64,000 bases of DNA. Origin: an uncultured Acetobacteraceae bacterium (lineage in GTDB: Bacteria > Pseudomonadota > Alphaproteobacteria > Acetobacterales > Acetobacteraceae). Location of the stretch: positions 22,390 to 86,389 of the forward strand of contig CALMVO010000122.1 of the NCBI GenBank assembly GCA_937873205.1. The letters run 5' to 3'. Each line of letters starts with the position of its first letter. Positions within the stretch are counted from its first letter, which is position 1. Of this stretch, positions 51,205 through 60,315 are shown piece by piece. Under the pieces are notes generated by a model, which was given only the letters and a program-made list of their open reading frames with translations, was not told the origin of the DNA and made no database searches. The translations under genes and the position numbers were made by a program.

Positions 51205-52265
51205 ACCACGCCGACCGCGGCGCCGGCGGCGCTGGCCGGCTGCCAGCTATGATGCTGCTGGTGCAGCGCCCGGGCGATGCCGACGTTGGCGACGGCGCCG
51301 ACGCCGCAGACCAGCATGAAGAGGGCCAGCCCGGCGCCGAGCCGACGGCCGCGCAGCCGGCGGTCGCGATAGGTCAGGCTGTTGTTCAGCCAGAAGTTGA
51401 CCCCCATGGCGACCAGGGTGCCCAGGATCTGCGCGGTCTCGAAGCCGGCGCCGAAGCGGCGCGCCACGTCCAGCACCGCGAGGTTCACCAGCACGCCGGC
51501 GAGGCCGACGCCGGCGAAGCCGATGAAGCGCACCGGCAGCAGGCCGCGGCAGGCCTTGTCGAGCAGCATGGTGCCGAACTGCGCCAGCACCAGCAGGTCG
51601 AGCTTGCTCTCGCCCGCCAGCCGCGGCCTGAACCGGGCCGGGACCTCGATCACGCGCGGCGCGCGCGGTGCGGAAAGCATCAGGTCGAGCAGGATCTTGA
51701 AGCCCTCGCCACTGAGGCGCGGTGCCGCCTGCTCGAAGAAGCGCTGCCGGCAGGCGAAGAACCCGCTCATCGGGTCGCCCAGCGGCGGCAGCCCGGATCG
51801 GCCCGGCAGCAGCAGCTGCGCGAGGCGGATGCCGCCCGCCGACAGCCGGTGCCGCCAGGCCGAGGACAACCCGGCCGCGTCGCCGCCGGCCACGTGGCGC
51901 GAGCCGACCGCGATGTCGCAGTCATCCGCCGCCACCGCGTCCAGCATGATCGGCAGCCTGGTCTCGTCGTGCTGCAGGTCGCCGTCCATCACCGCCACCA
52001 GGGGTGCGGAGGAGGACAGCACCCCCTCGATCACCGCCGACGACAGCCCGCGCCGGCCGATGCGGCGCAGGCCGCGCACGCGCGGATCGATCGCCGCCAG
52101 AGCGCGGATCTCGTCCGAGGTGCCGTCCGGGCTGTCGTCGTCGACGAACACCACCTCCCAGGCGCGGCCGGCCAGCGCCGCGTCGAGGGCGGCCACCAGA
52201 GGACGCACGTTGGGGCGCTCCCGGTAGCAGGGCACGATGATGCTGATGGTGGCGGGGGCAGGCAT
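51159..52265 (-). CDS. GT2 glycosyltransferase fused to a GtrA domain
   Basis: ISIIVPCYRERPNVRPLVAAL, DDDSPDGTSDEI, MDGDLQHDETRLP, then GtrA-like TM region. Confidence 0.92.
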   Translation of the reverse strand: MPAPATISIIVPCYRERPNVRPLVAALDAALAGRAWEVVFVDDDSPDGTSDEIRALAAIDPRVRGLRRIGRRGLSSAVIEGVLSSSAPLVAVMDGDLQHDETRLPIMLDAVAADDCDIAVGSRHVAGGDAAGLSSAWRHRLSAGGIRLAQLLLPGRSGLPPLGDPMSGFFACRQRFFEQAAPRLSGEGFKILLDLMLSAPRAPRVIEVPARFRPRLAGESKLDLLVLAQFGTMLLDKACRGLLPVRFIGFAGVGLAGVLVNLAVLDVARRFGAGFETAQILGTLVAMGVNFWLNNSLTYRDRRLRGRRLGAGLALFMLVCGVGAVANVGIARALHQQHHSWQPASAAGAAVGVVWNYAVSSTLIWRLR

Positions 52266-52280
52266 GCGGGCGCCAAGGCT

Positions 52281-52766
52281 CTAGATCGGCACGCCGACGA
52301 GGTCGCGGCTGGTGCGGATCGTCTGCAGCGTCTGCAGCCGGCTGACGTGCGCCATCTCGGTCAGGCGGCGGGTGAGCTGGTTCTCCTGCGCGGTGTCGCG
52401 CGCCACCAGGCGCAGCAGGAAGTCGCCGCCGCCGCGGATCATGTGGCACTCGCGCACCTCCGGCCAGTCCGCCACCTCCGCCTCGAAGCGGGCCAGCACC
52501 GCCTCCTTCTGGCTGTCGAGCCCGACCAGGGCGAAGAACGTGACCGGCCAACCCAGCGCCTGCGGATCGGTGTCGCCATGGTAGCCGCGGATGATGCCGA
52601 GCTCCTCGAGCCGGCGCACGCGGCGCAGGCAGGGCGGCGCCGAGATGCCGGCACGGCGGGCCAGCTCGACGTTGGTCATGCGGCCGTCCTGCTGGAGCTC
52701 GCCGATAATCCGGCGATCGATGGCGTCGAGTTCCGCCGCCGGGGCGGTCTTGTCTGCGCTCTGCAT
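52281..52766 (-). CDS. Lrp/AsnC family transcriptional regulator
   Basis: LDAIDRRIIGELQQDGRMTNVELARRAGISAPPCLRRVRRLEELGIIRGYHG. Confidence 0.93.
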   Translation of the reverse strand: MQSADKTAPAAELDAIDRRIIGELQQDGRMTNVELARRAGISAPPCLRRVRRLEELGIIRGYHGDTDPQALGWPVTFFALVGLDSQKEAVLARFEAEVADWPEVRECHMIRGGGDFLLRLVARDTAQENQLTRRLTEMAHVSRLQTLQTIRTSRDLVGVPI

Positions 52767-52903
52767 CGTGGGGGCAGGTGTATTGCACAAGGCAGCGGCC
52801 GGGAAGACGGGGCGCGGCACCCCGGCTGGCCGCCATCTTGCTTGCGCCGCAGCAAAACGCGCTCATATCCTGGCCCACCCTCCCGGGACCCGAATCCATC
52901 ATC

Positions 52904-53911
52904 ATGACCCAGACCATCGCCACCGACCTGCTCGTCATCGGCGCCGGCCCCGCCGGCTATACCGCCGCGATCTATGCGGCGCGCGCCAACATGAAGCCGG
53001 TGCTGGTGTCGGGGCTGCAGCCGGGCGGGCAGCTGATGATCACCACCGACGTCGAGAACTATCCGGGCTTCGCGCAGGGCGTGCAGGGCCCCTGGCTGAT
53101 GGAGCAGATGGCGGCACAGGCCGAGCATGTCGGCACCCGGGTGATCTCGGACCTCGTCATGGAATGCGACCTGTCGCCGCGCCCGGCAGGCGAGCCGTTC
53201 CGCCTGGTCGGCGACGGCGGCGACACCTACCTCGCCCGCACCGTGGTGATCGCGACCGGCGCGCAGGCGCGCTGGCTGGGGCTGCCGTCCGAGAGCCGGC
53301 TGCACGGCTCGGGCGTGTCGGCCTGCGCCACCTGCGACGGCTTCTTCTACCGCGGCAAGCGAGTCGCCGTGATCGGCGGCGGCAACACCGCGGTCGAGGA
53401 GGCGCTGTTCCTCACCCACCACGCCGAGCACGTGACGCTGATCCACCGCCGCGACCGGCTGCGCGCCGAGAAGATCCTGCAGGCGCGGCTGTTCGAGCAC
53501 CCGAAGGTCTCGGTGATCTGGAACAAGGTGGTGGACGACATCACCGACGCCGGCACGCCGCCGGTGGTGGACGGCGTGCTGCTGCGCGACACGCTCACCG
53601 GCGCCGCGAGCCGGCTCGACGTCGACGGCGTGTTCGTGGCGATCGGCCACACTCCCAACACCGCGGTGTTCCAGGACCAGGTGGCGCTCGACGAGGAGGG
53701 CTACGTCATCACCGAGCCCGGCAGCACCCGCACCTCGGTGCCGGGCGTGTTCGCCGCCGGCGACGTGCAGGACAAGATCTTCCGGCAGGCAGTGACCGCG
53801 GCCGGCACCGGTTGCATGGCCGCGCTGGAAGCGGAACGATACTTGACCGAAAAGGTCTCGGTCGTCATGCACGGCACCGTGCCCGTCTACGAGCCGGTCG
53901 CCGCCGAGTAG
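52904..53911 (+). CDS. trxB: thioredoxin-disulfide reductase
   Basis: LLVIGAGPAGYTAAIYAARANMKPVLV, CATCDGFFYRGKRVAVIGGGNTAVEEALFL, GVFAAGDVQD. Confidence 0.96.
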   Translation: MTQTIATDLLVIGAGPAGYTAAIYAARANMKPVLVSGLQPGGQLMITTDVENYPGFAQGVQGPWLMEQMAAQAEHVGTRVISDLVMECDLSPRPAGEPFRLVGDGGDTYLARTVVIATGAQARWLGLPSESRLHGSGVSACATCDGFFYRGKRVAVIGGGNTAVEEALFLTHHAEHVTLIHRRDRLRAEKILQARLFEHPKVSVIWNKVVDDITDAGTPPVVDGVLLRDTLTGAASRLDVDGVFVAIGHTPNTAVFQDQVALDEEGYVITEPGSTRTSVPGVFAAGDVQDKIFRQAVTAAGTGCMAALEAERYLTEKVSVVMHGTVPVYEPVAAE

Positions 53912-53981
53912 CCCCTGCCTACCTCGAAGGGGGACCGGAGCGGCCGCGATCCATGAAATTCTAGGCAAGAAGGCGACGCGC

Positions 53982-54866
53982 ATGGATTGGGACAAGCTCA
54001 GGATCTTCCATGCGGTCGCCGAAGCCGGCAGCTTCACCCATGCCGGCGACGTGCTCAGCCTCAGCCAGTCCGCGGTCAGCCGGCAGATCTCGGCGCTGGA
54101 GGAGGCGCTGCAGGTGCCGCTGTTCCACCGTCACGCCCGCGGCCTGATCCTGACCGAGCAGGGCGAGCAGATGAACCGCACCGTGCGCGAGGTGTTCGCC
54201 AAGCTGGCGATGACCGAGGCACTGCTCACCGAGAGCAAGGAGAAGGCGGCGGGCCGGCTCAAGATCACCACCACCACCGATTTCGGCACCGCCTGGCTGG
54301 CGCCGCGCCTGCCGCGCTTCCTCACCACCCATCCCGACATCTCGATCACGCTGATCCTGGAGGATGGAGACCTCGATCTCGGCATGCGCGAGGCCGACGT
54401 CGCCATCCGCATGCACCCGCCGCGCCAGCCCGACCTGGTGCAGCGCCACCTGATCGATATCCCGATGCCGATCTGCGCCTCGCCGGACTACCTGGCCCGG
54501 CACGGTGCGCCGACCAGCCCCGACGACCTCGACCGGCATCGCATCGTGCTGTTCGGCAGCTACCACCCGCCCTCGCCCGACATCAACTGGCTGGCCGGTC
54601 TCGGCCGCCCGAACGGCGCCAAGCGGCAGTCGGTGTTCGAGGTGAACAGCCTGACCTCGATGGCCGAGGCCATCGAGGCCGGGCTCGGCATCGGCTCGCT
54701 GCCGCACTACATGCTGACCGACCGTCCCGGCCTGCAGAAGATCCTGACCGAGATCAAGTCGCCGACCGTGGAAGCCTACTTCGTCTATCCGGAGGAGTTG
54801 CGCACCTCGAAGCGGGTGGCGGTGTTCCGGGACTTCCTGCTCTCCGAGATGCCCGCACGCGGCTGA
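53982..54866 (+). CDS. LysR-family transcriptional regulator
   Basis: MDWDKLRIFHAVAEAGSFTHAGDVLSLSQSAVSRQISALEEALQVPLFHRHARGL. Confidence 0.93.
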   Translation: MDWDKLRIFHAVAEAGSFTHAGDVLSLSQSAVSRQISALEEALQVPLFHRHARGLILTEQGEQMNRTVREVFAKLAMTEALLTESKEKAAGRLKITTTTDFGTAWLAPRLPRFLTTHPDISITLILEDGDLDLGMREADVAIRMHPPRQPDLVQRHLIDIPMPICASPDYLARHGAPTSPDDLDRHRIVLFGSYHPPSPDINWLAGLGRPNGAKRQSVFEVNSLTSMAEAIEAGLGIGSLPHYMLTDRPGLQKILTEIKSPTVEAYFVYPEELRTSKRVAVFRDFLLSEMPARG

Positions 54867-54890
54867 CGCCGGCGCCCGTCCCGGCGATCC

Positions 54891-55955
54891 ATGGCCGCCT
54901 TCCCCACCTGCGTCCTGCATGTCGGCTTCGAGAAGACCGGCTCGACCTCGATCCAGGCGTTCCTGACCGAGCATGTCGAGCGGCTGCAGCGCCTGGGCCA
55001 TTTCGTGCCGCGCTCGCTGGCGCGCGGCGACGGCTTCTGCAACCACGTCCGCCTGCCGGCCCATGCCCTCGCCGACGACAAGCTCGACGACGACGTCCGC
55101 GTGCATTTCGGCCTGGCCTCGCACGACCAGCTGGCCGCCTTCCGCGGGGCCACGCGCCGGCTGCTGGCGAGCGAGATCCGTACGCGCGGCGGCGGCGGCA
55201 CGATGCTGCTCAGCAACGAGCACCTGTCGAGCCGCCTCGACCAGGACGACGAGCTCGAGCGCCTGCGCGACCTGCTGGGCGGTTTCTGCGACGAATTCCG
55301 GATCATCGCCTACCTGCGCAACCAGGTCGACGTGCTGGAGAGCCTCTACGGCGAGGCGATCAAGGGCGGCCATTGCGACATCTCGCTGATCCCGGACTTT
55401 TCCGCGGATGCAGGCGACCCGTGGATCGGACAGGACTATTTCGAGTATGGCCGCACGCTGCGGCGCTGGGTGCGGGTGTTCGGACGGGACAGCGTCGAGG
55501 TCAGGCTGTTCGACCGCACGACGCTGCGGTCCGGCGACGTGGTCGCCGACTTCCTGGGCTGCCTGGGCATCGATCCGTCGCGCTTCGCGGCGCTGCCGCG
55601 GGCGAACGAGCGGCTCGACGCCCGCGCCCAGGCGTTCCTGCTGCGGATCAACCGGGCGCTGCGCCCGCTGCCGCCCGACGAGGCGAACCGGATCCGGGAC
55701 GTGGTGACGGGCCTGCTCGCGGCGATGCCGCAGGGTCCGTCGCTCCAGCTCAGCGAGCCGGAGGCGCAGGACTTCATGGCGCTGTTCCGGGACGAGAACG
55801 AGTGGGTGCGCGAACGCTGGTTCCCGTCCAGCGCCACGCTGTTCCCGCCGGGACGGGCGCGGGAGCGATCCCGTCCAGCCGACGCGGAGGCCTCGCTCGC
55901 CGACACCGTCGAGCTCACGACGCTGCTGCTGCGCAAGCTGATCCCCGGCGCGTGA
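54891..55955 (+). CDS. sulfotransferase-like protein
   Basis: CVLHVGFEKTGSTSIQAFLTEHVERL; FRIIAYLRNQVDVLESLYGEAIKGG. Confidence 0.7.
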   Translation: MAAFPTCVLHVGFEKTGSTSIQAFLTEHVERLQRLGHFVPRSLARGDGFCNHVRLPAHALADDKLDDDVRVHFGLASHDQLAAFRGATRRLLASEIRTRGGGGTMLLSNEHLSSRLDQDDELERLRDLLGGFCDEFRIIAYLRNQVDVLESLYGEAIKGGHCDISLIPDFSADAGDPWIGQDYFEYGRTLRRWVRVFGRDSVEVRLFDRTTLRSGDVVADFLGCLGIDPSRFAALPRANERLDARAQAFLLRINRALRPLPPDEANRIRDVVTGLLAAMPQGPSLQLSEPEAQDFMALFRDENEWVRERWFPSSATLFPPGRARERSRPADAEASLADTVELTTLLLRKLIPGA

Positions 55956-55994
55956 CGGGCCTCCGGGCCGGGGAGCTGCGGCTTCGCCAGCCCT

Positions 55995-56588
55995 TCAGAG
56001 CAGCGCCGGGTCGCCGCCGTGCTCGGCGCCGGCCAGCCTCGACAGGCGGGCCAGGGCCGACGGCACGTCGGGCAGGTGCTCGAACAGCGCACGGGCCGAG
56101 GCGTCGGCGAAGCCGCCCTCGATCGCGTCGTCGATGGTCTCAATCAGGCTGCGTGCCCAGCCCGATACGTCGACGATCAGGATCGGCTTGTCGTGCAGGC
56201 GCAGCTGCCGCCAGGTGATGATCTCGAAGGTCTCGTCGAAGGTGCCGAGCCCGCCGGGCATGATCAGGAAGGCGTCGGCCTCGGCAAACATGCGCTGCTT
56301 GCGGTCGTGCATCGAGTCCGTGACGGTGAGGTCGGTGACGCCGGCATGCATGACCTCGCGGCTCTGCAGGAAGTGCGGGATGACGCCCGACACGGTGCCG
56401 CCGGCGGCCAGCGCCGCATCGGCCAGCACGCCCATCAGCCCGACCTTGCCGCCGCCATAGATCAGCCGGAGGCCGGCCCGGCCCAGGCCTTCGCCCAGCA
56501 TCCAAGCCGCCGCACGATGCGCCGGATCGTTGCCGAAGCGCGACCCGCAGAACACGGCGACGGACGAGAGGGCGTTCGGCATCGGCAT
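55995..56588 (-). CDS. LOG family (TIGR00730) protein
   Basis: GSRFGNDPAHRAAAWMLGEGLGRAGLRLIYGGGKVGLMG; MPGGLGTFDETFEIITW. Confidence 0.94.
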   Translation of the reverse strand: MPMPNALSSVAVFCGSRFGNDPAHRAAAWMLGEGLGRAGLRLIYGGGKVGLMGVLADAALAAGGTVSGVIPHFLQSREVMHAGVTDLTVTDSMHDRKQRMFAEADAFLIMPGGLGTFDETFEIITWRQLRLHDKPILIVDVSGWARSLIETIDDAIEGGFADASARALFEHLPDVPSALARLSRLAGAEHGGDPALL

Positions 56589-56713
56589 CGCAACTCCGCT
56601 GGATCGACGCCTGAGCGTATCCGACCGCCGGTGCGGACGCCAACGGCGGTGGCCCACACCGGCCGCCGGCCCTATCGTGATGCCGAGACACGCGTAGCCC
56701 AGGGGGATGGCCA

Positions 56714-57304
56714 ATGCAGGATGACGGGAGCGCCGCCCCCCGGCCGGATGCCGGCGGCTACACCACGCTGTCGAGCCGCATCGCCTACGAGAACCGCTGG
56801 CTGCGGGTGCGCGAGGATATCATCCGCCGGCCGGACGGCGCCGACGGGCTGTATGGGGTCATCGTGCGCGACGACTTCGTGGTGGTAGCCGCCCTCGGCG
56901 ACGGGGCCGGACCCGACCGGACACTGACGCTGGTGCAGCAATATCGCTATCCGGTCGGGCAGCGGCTGTGGGAGCTGCCGATGGGCATGTGGGAGGAGCG
57001 GCCGGACGCGACCCCGGAGGAGATCGCCGCCGGCGAGCTGGCCGAGGAGACCGGTCTGGTCGCCGCCCGCATGGCCCGCGTGGCGACGCTGTTCCAGGGA
57101 GCGGGCTACTCGAACCAGAAGGGCCACGTGTTCGTGGCGACCGGGCTCGGCGCCACGGCGTCCGAGCGCGAGCCGACCGAGCAGGACATGGTGGCGCACG
57201 CCTTTCCGCTGGCCGAGGTGGAGGCGATGATCGACGACGGGCGCATCACGTGCATGGTGACGGTGGCGGCGATCGGGCTGCTGCGGATCAAGGGGATGCT
57301 GTGA
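56714..57304 (+). CDS. NUDIX hydrolase
   Basis: Nudix box region around GELAEETGLVAARMARVATLFQGAGYSN. Confidence 0.9.
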   Translation: MQDDGSAAPRPDAGGYTTLSSRIAYENRWLRVREDIIRRPDGADGLYGVIVRDDFVVVAALGDGAGPDRTLTLVQQYRYPVGQRLWELPMGMWEERPDATPEEIAAGELAEETGLVAARMARVATLFQGAGYSNQKGHVFVATGLGATASEREPTEQDMVAHAFPLAEVEAMIDDGRITCMVTVAAIGLLRIKGML

Positions 57305-57306
57305 CG

Positions 57307-58236
57307 ATGGAGCGCATTCCGACCCTCGACCTGCGCCGGTTCGACACCGACCGGGCGGCGTTCGTGGCCGAGCTTGGGACCGCCTACCGGACCTTCGGGT
57401 TCTGCTGCTTCGACCACCACGGCATCGACGCGGCCCTGATCGCGTCGGCCTATGCCGACTTCGCCGCCTTCTTCGCGCTGCCGGCGGAAGCCAAGGCGCG
57501 CTACGCCGGGCGGACACCCGGCGGCGGCCGCGGCTATGTCGGGTTCCGGGTCGAGACAGCCCGGACGAGCACGATCCCCGACCTCAAGGAGTTCTTCCAT
57601 ATCGGCCGCGACGACGCGCCGGCGGACGACCCGGTGCTGCGCCCGAACGTCTGGCCGGACGAGGTGCCGGCGTTCCGGACCCATGGCGGCGCGCTGTTCC
57701 GGGCGATGGAGGCGGCGGGGTCGCGGGTACTGGCGGCGATGGCGCTCGATCTGGGCTTGAGCGACGGGTTCTTCCGCGGCGTGGTGGATCACGGCGACAG
57801 CATTCTGCGGGCGCTGCACTACCCGCCGATCGAGCCCGAGCACCTGCCGGCGGTGCGGGCCGAGGCGCACGAGGACATCAGCCTGATCACCCTGCTGGTC
57901 GGCGCCACCGCGTCCGGCCTCGAGGTGCTCACCCGAGCCGGCACCTGGCTGCCGGTCGAGGCGGAGCCTGGGACGCTGGTGGTCAATGTCGGCGACATGC
58001 TGCAGCGCCTGACCAACGACGCCTACCCGTCCACGACGCACCGGGTCGTCAACCCGGTCGGCGAGGCGGCGCGCGGCAGTCGCTACTCGATGCCGTTCTT
58101 CCTGGCGCCGAACATGGAGTACCGCATCGAGACCCTACCCGGCTGCATCGGCGTCGGCGGCGACCACTACCCGGAACCGATCACCGCGCACGACTACCTG
58201 CTGCAGCGGCTGCGCGAGATCCGCCTGGCGGCGTAG
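57307..58236 (+). CDS. isopenicillin N synthase family 2OG-Fe(II) dioxygenase
   Basis: FCCFDHHGIDAALI; EAHEDISLITLLVGATASGLEVLTRAGTWLPVEAEPGTLVVNVGDMLQRLTNDAYPSTTHRVVNP. Confidence 0.92.
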   Translation: MERIPTLDLRRFDTDRAAFVAELGTAYRTFGFCCFDHHGIDAALIASAYADFAAFFALPAEAKARYAGRTPGGGRGYVGFRVETARTSTIPDLKEFFHIGRDDAPADDPVLRPNVWPDEVPAFRTHGGALFRAMEAAGSRVLAAMALDLGLSDGFFRGVVDHGDSILRALHYPPIEPEHLPAVRAEAHEDISLITLLVGATASGLEVLTRAGTWLPVEAEPGTLVVNVGDMLQRLTNDAYPSTTHRVVNPVGEAARGSRYSMPFFLAPNMEYRIETLPGCIGVGGDHYPEPITAHDYLLQRLREIRLAA

Positions 58237-58312
58237 CGTCAGCATCAGTGATGGCATGACGTTGAACTGCACACGACCCTCGTGTCGTCTCGCGCCATTA
58301 CAGGAGGCAGTC

Positions 58313-58548
58313 ATGGGCGTGCCGGTCTCGATCCGGCCGGACGGCGACGTGCGGGACGAGCTGGAGGCGCAGGCTCGCCGGAACGGCGTCGGGCTCGCGA
58401 CCCCGCTGCGCGAGGGGGCGACCGACGCCGCCCGCGACGCGCCCGCATCCGCGCGGCGAGCGAGCACGTGGCGGCTCATGTCGCCGGCTCCGCGGAAGGC
58501 CGGGCCTTCTACGAGGATCGGGGCACGCCGCGGCCCGATGCCGGCTGA
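58313..58548 (+). pseudogene. frameshifted antitoxin of a PemIK/MazEF-type pair
   Basis: MGVPVSIRPDGDVRDELEAQARRNGVGLATPLREGATDAARD, then after a frame change RRARIRAASEHVAAHVAGSAEGRAFYEDRGTPRPDAG*. Confidence 0.6.
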
Positions 58549-58911
58549 TGAGCCGCCGGCCTGGTTCCGGGCCGGGTCGATCGTGCTGGCGGACTGGCGC
58601 GGCGATGCGCTGCCGAAGCAGCCAAATAAACGGCGGCCGGCCGTCGTGGTCGAGGATGATGGCCTGTTCGCGCCCGGCTGCCCCAACGTGATCCTGGTGC
58701 CGACGACGGAGGACGCGGCGCGGGCGATCCCGGATCTGGCGGTGCCGATCGCGCCGACGCCGGAGAATGGCTGCGCGAAGCGCTGCTGGGCGGTCTCGCA
58801 CCTGGTCGCCACCGCGTCGAAGCGCGGCTTCGGCCGACGCCGTCCCGGATCACGACCGCCCAGCTCGTGGCGATCCGGCGGCAGATCGCGGTTGCGATCG
58901 GGCTGGGCTGA
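58538..58911 (+). pseudogene. PemK/MazF-like toxin with a frameshift near 58815..58828
   Basis: MPADEPPAWFRAGSIVLADWRGDALPKQPNKRRPAVVVEDDGLFAPGCPNVILVPTTEDAARAIPDLAVPIAPTPENGCAKRCWAVSHLVATASKR, then RLRPTPSRITTAQLVAIRRQIAVAIGLG* in another frame. Confidence 0.65.
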
Positions 58912-58916
58912 GAGGG

Positions 58917-59006
58917 CGGAGGCGGATGGGAATCGAACCCACCGCCCGTTCTTGACGGGCCGCTGGTTTTGAAGACCAGGAGGGCCACCAGACCCCAATC
59001 GCCTCC
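58917..59006 (-). tRNA. selC: tRNA-Sec (anticodon TCA)
   Basis: Reverse complement GGAGGCGATTGGGGTCTGGTGGCCCTCCTGGTCTTCAAAACCAGCGGCCCGTCAAGAACGGGCGGTGGGTTCGATTCCCATCCGCCTCCG: CTGGT-CTTCAAA-ACCAG anticodon arm, long variable arm, 90 nt; sel genes nearby. Confidence 0.93.
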
Positions 59007-59204
59007 CTATTCGTATATGGCGATGGTCGTGGACAAGTTATAGCCCCAACTTTCAGCATTCAGCATTTTCTATCCTAGCCCATCTCGGTGATCGAGCTGT
59101 TGTCGGAAAGGAGAGAAATGCAGGCTTGGATAGCAAGGTCATGCTCGTTCTCCATTGAAGAGCTTGATATCGGGTCAAGCTGCTCAGGCTGATCTGGCGG
59201 CGCG

Positions 59205-60162
59205 GTGCCCATCCCGACCTATGACGTGCTGATGTGCCTGTCCTGCGACTCTGCGCCGAGAGACTGTGGCTCATGCGGGATCTCGTTGGCCGCATCGCCA
59301 ACGAACTGACCCTCAGTCGGCAAGAACGGGAACAAATGATTTCCAGTGGTACCATGACGGTGATTACCAGCCGGGTTCACTGGCCAAAACGTATCTGAAA
59401 CAAGCTGGATTGGTAGAGCAGCCAAAACGAGCGCATGTCCAGATCAGCGCGCGCGGCAGGGAAGTTTTAAGCCGCAACCCTGTGAAGATCGACAACATAC
59501 TGCTCCGAGATTTCAAGGAGTTTCGCGACTTCCTAGGCCGGACGAAATCAGAAGATGCGCCAGCCAGATCACTGGCATCTACCCAGATTGGCTCATCATC
59601 GACAGCGGTAGCTGTCGAGACCGTCGACACGCCAGAAGAACAGATCGCGTCGGCTTCCCGAACATTAAATGAATCGTTGCAAGATGCATTACTAAAGCGT
59701 GTCCTAGAAAGTAACCCAACCTTTTTTGAAGGGTTGATTGTTGATCTACTTCTCGCGACGGGGTATGGCGGGTCCAGATCAGATGCTGGCGAGCAACTCG
59801 GTGGCCCCGGCGATGGCGGTGTCGACGGTGTCATCCGAGAGGATCAACTCGGCTTGGATCGCATCTACCTACAAGCCAAACGCTACCAGCCAGGCAATAC
59901 GGTTGGCAGTGAGACGGTGCAGGCTTTTATCGGTGCTCTGGTCGGCAAAGGAGCACAGAAAGGCGTTTTGATCACAACTTCGAACTTTTCGAAAGCCGCC
60001 CTCAATGTCGCAAGCCAATCGGGAAGCCTCCGTTTGGTTTTGATCGATGGCAGCGAGCTGACAAGGCTGATGATCCGCTTTGGAGTCGGCGTACGAACTG
60101 CACGAACAGTCGAGATCAAGCGCGTTGACCTAGACTATTTTGAAGACCTTGAGCCTGAATGA
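59205..60162 (+). pseudogene. Mrr-type (type IV) restriction endonuclease with two N-terminal frameshifts; catalytic-domain region open
   Basis: VPIPTYDVLM / VPVLRLCAERLWLMRDLVGRIANELTLSRQEREQMISSGTMTVITSRVHW / AKTYLKQAGLVEQPKRAHVQISARGREVLSRNP in three frames; GGPGDGGVDGVIREDQLGLDRIYLQAKRY catalytic region. Confidence 0.8.
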
Positions 60163-60315
60163 ACAATATAGGCAGGCTATCGGCCTACGCATGGCGGGCA
60201 TTGATTCCTCAGTCAGCATATGGATCGAATCAGTCATGCTCGTATGAAGAGCTATTGGATACCGGGATCAGACACGCGTCACGAAATGACGGTGATCTCC
60301 ATTGGATCGTAGGGT

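Noticed and set aside
58256-58972. 238-aa ORF as one intact protein
   Set aside because: Combines antitoxin and toxin sections in one frame through frame changes and runs on into tRNA-Sec; better explained as two degraded TA genes.
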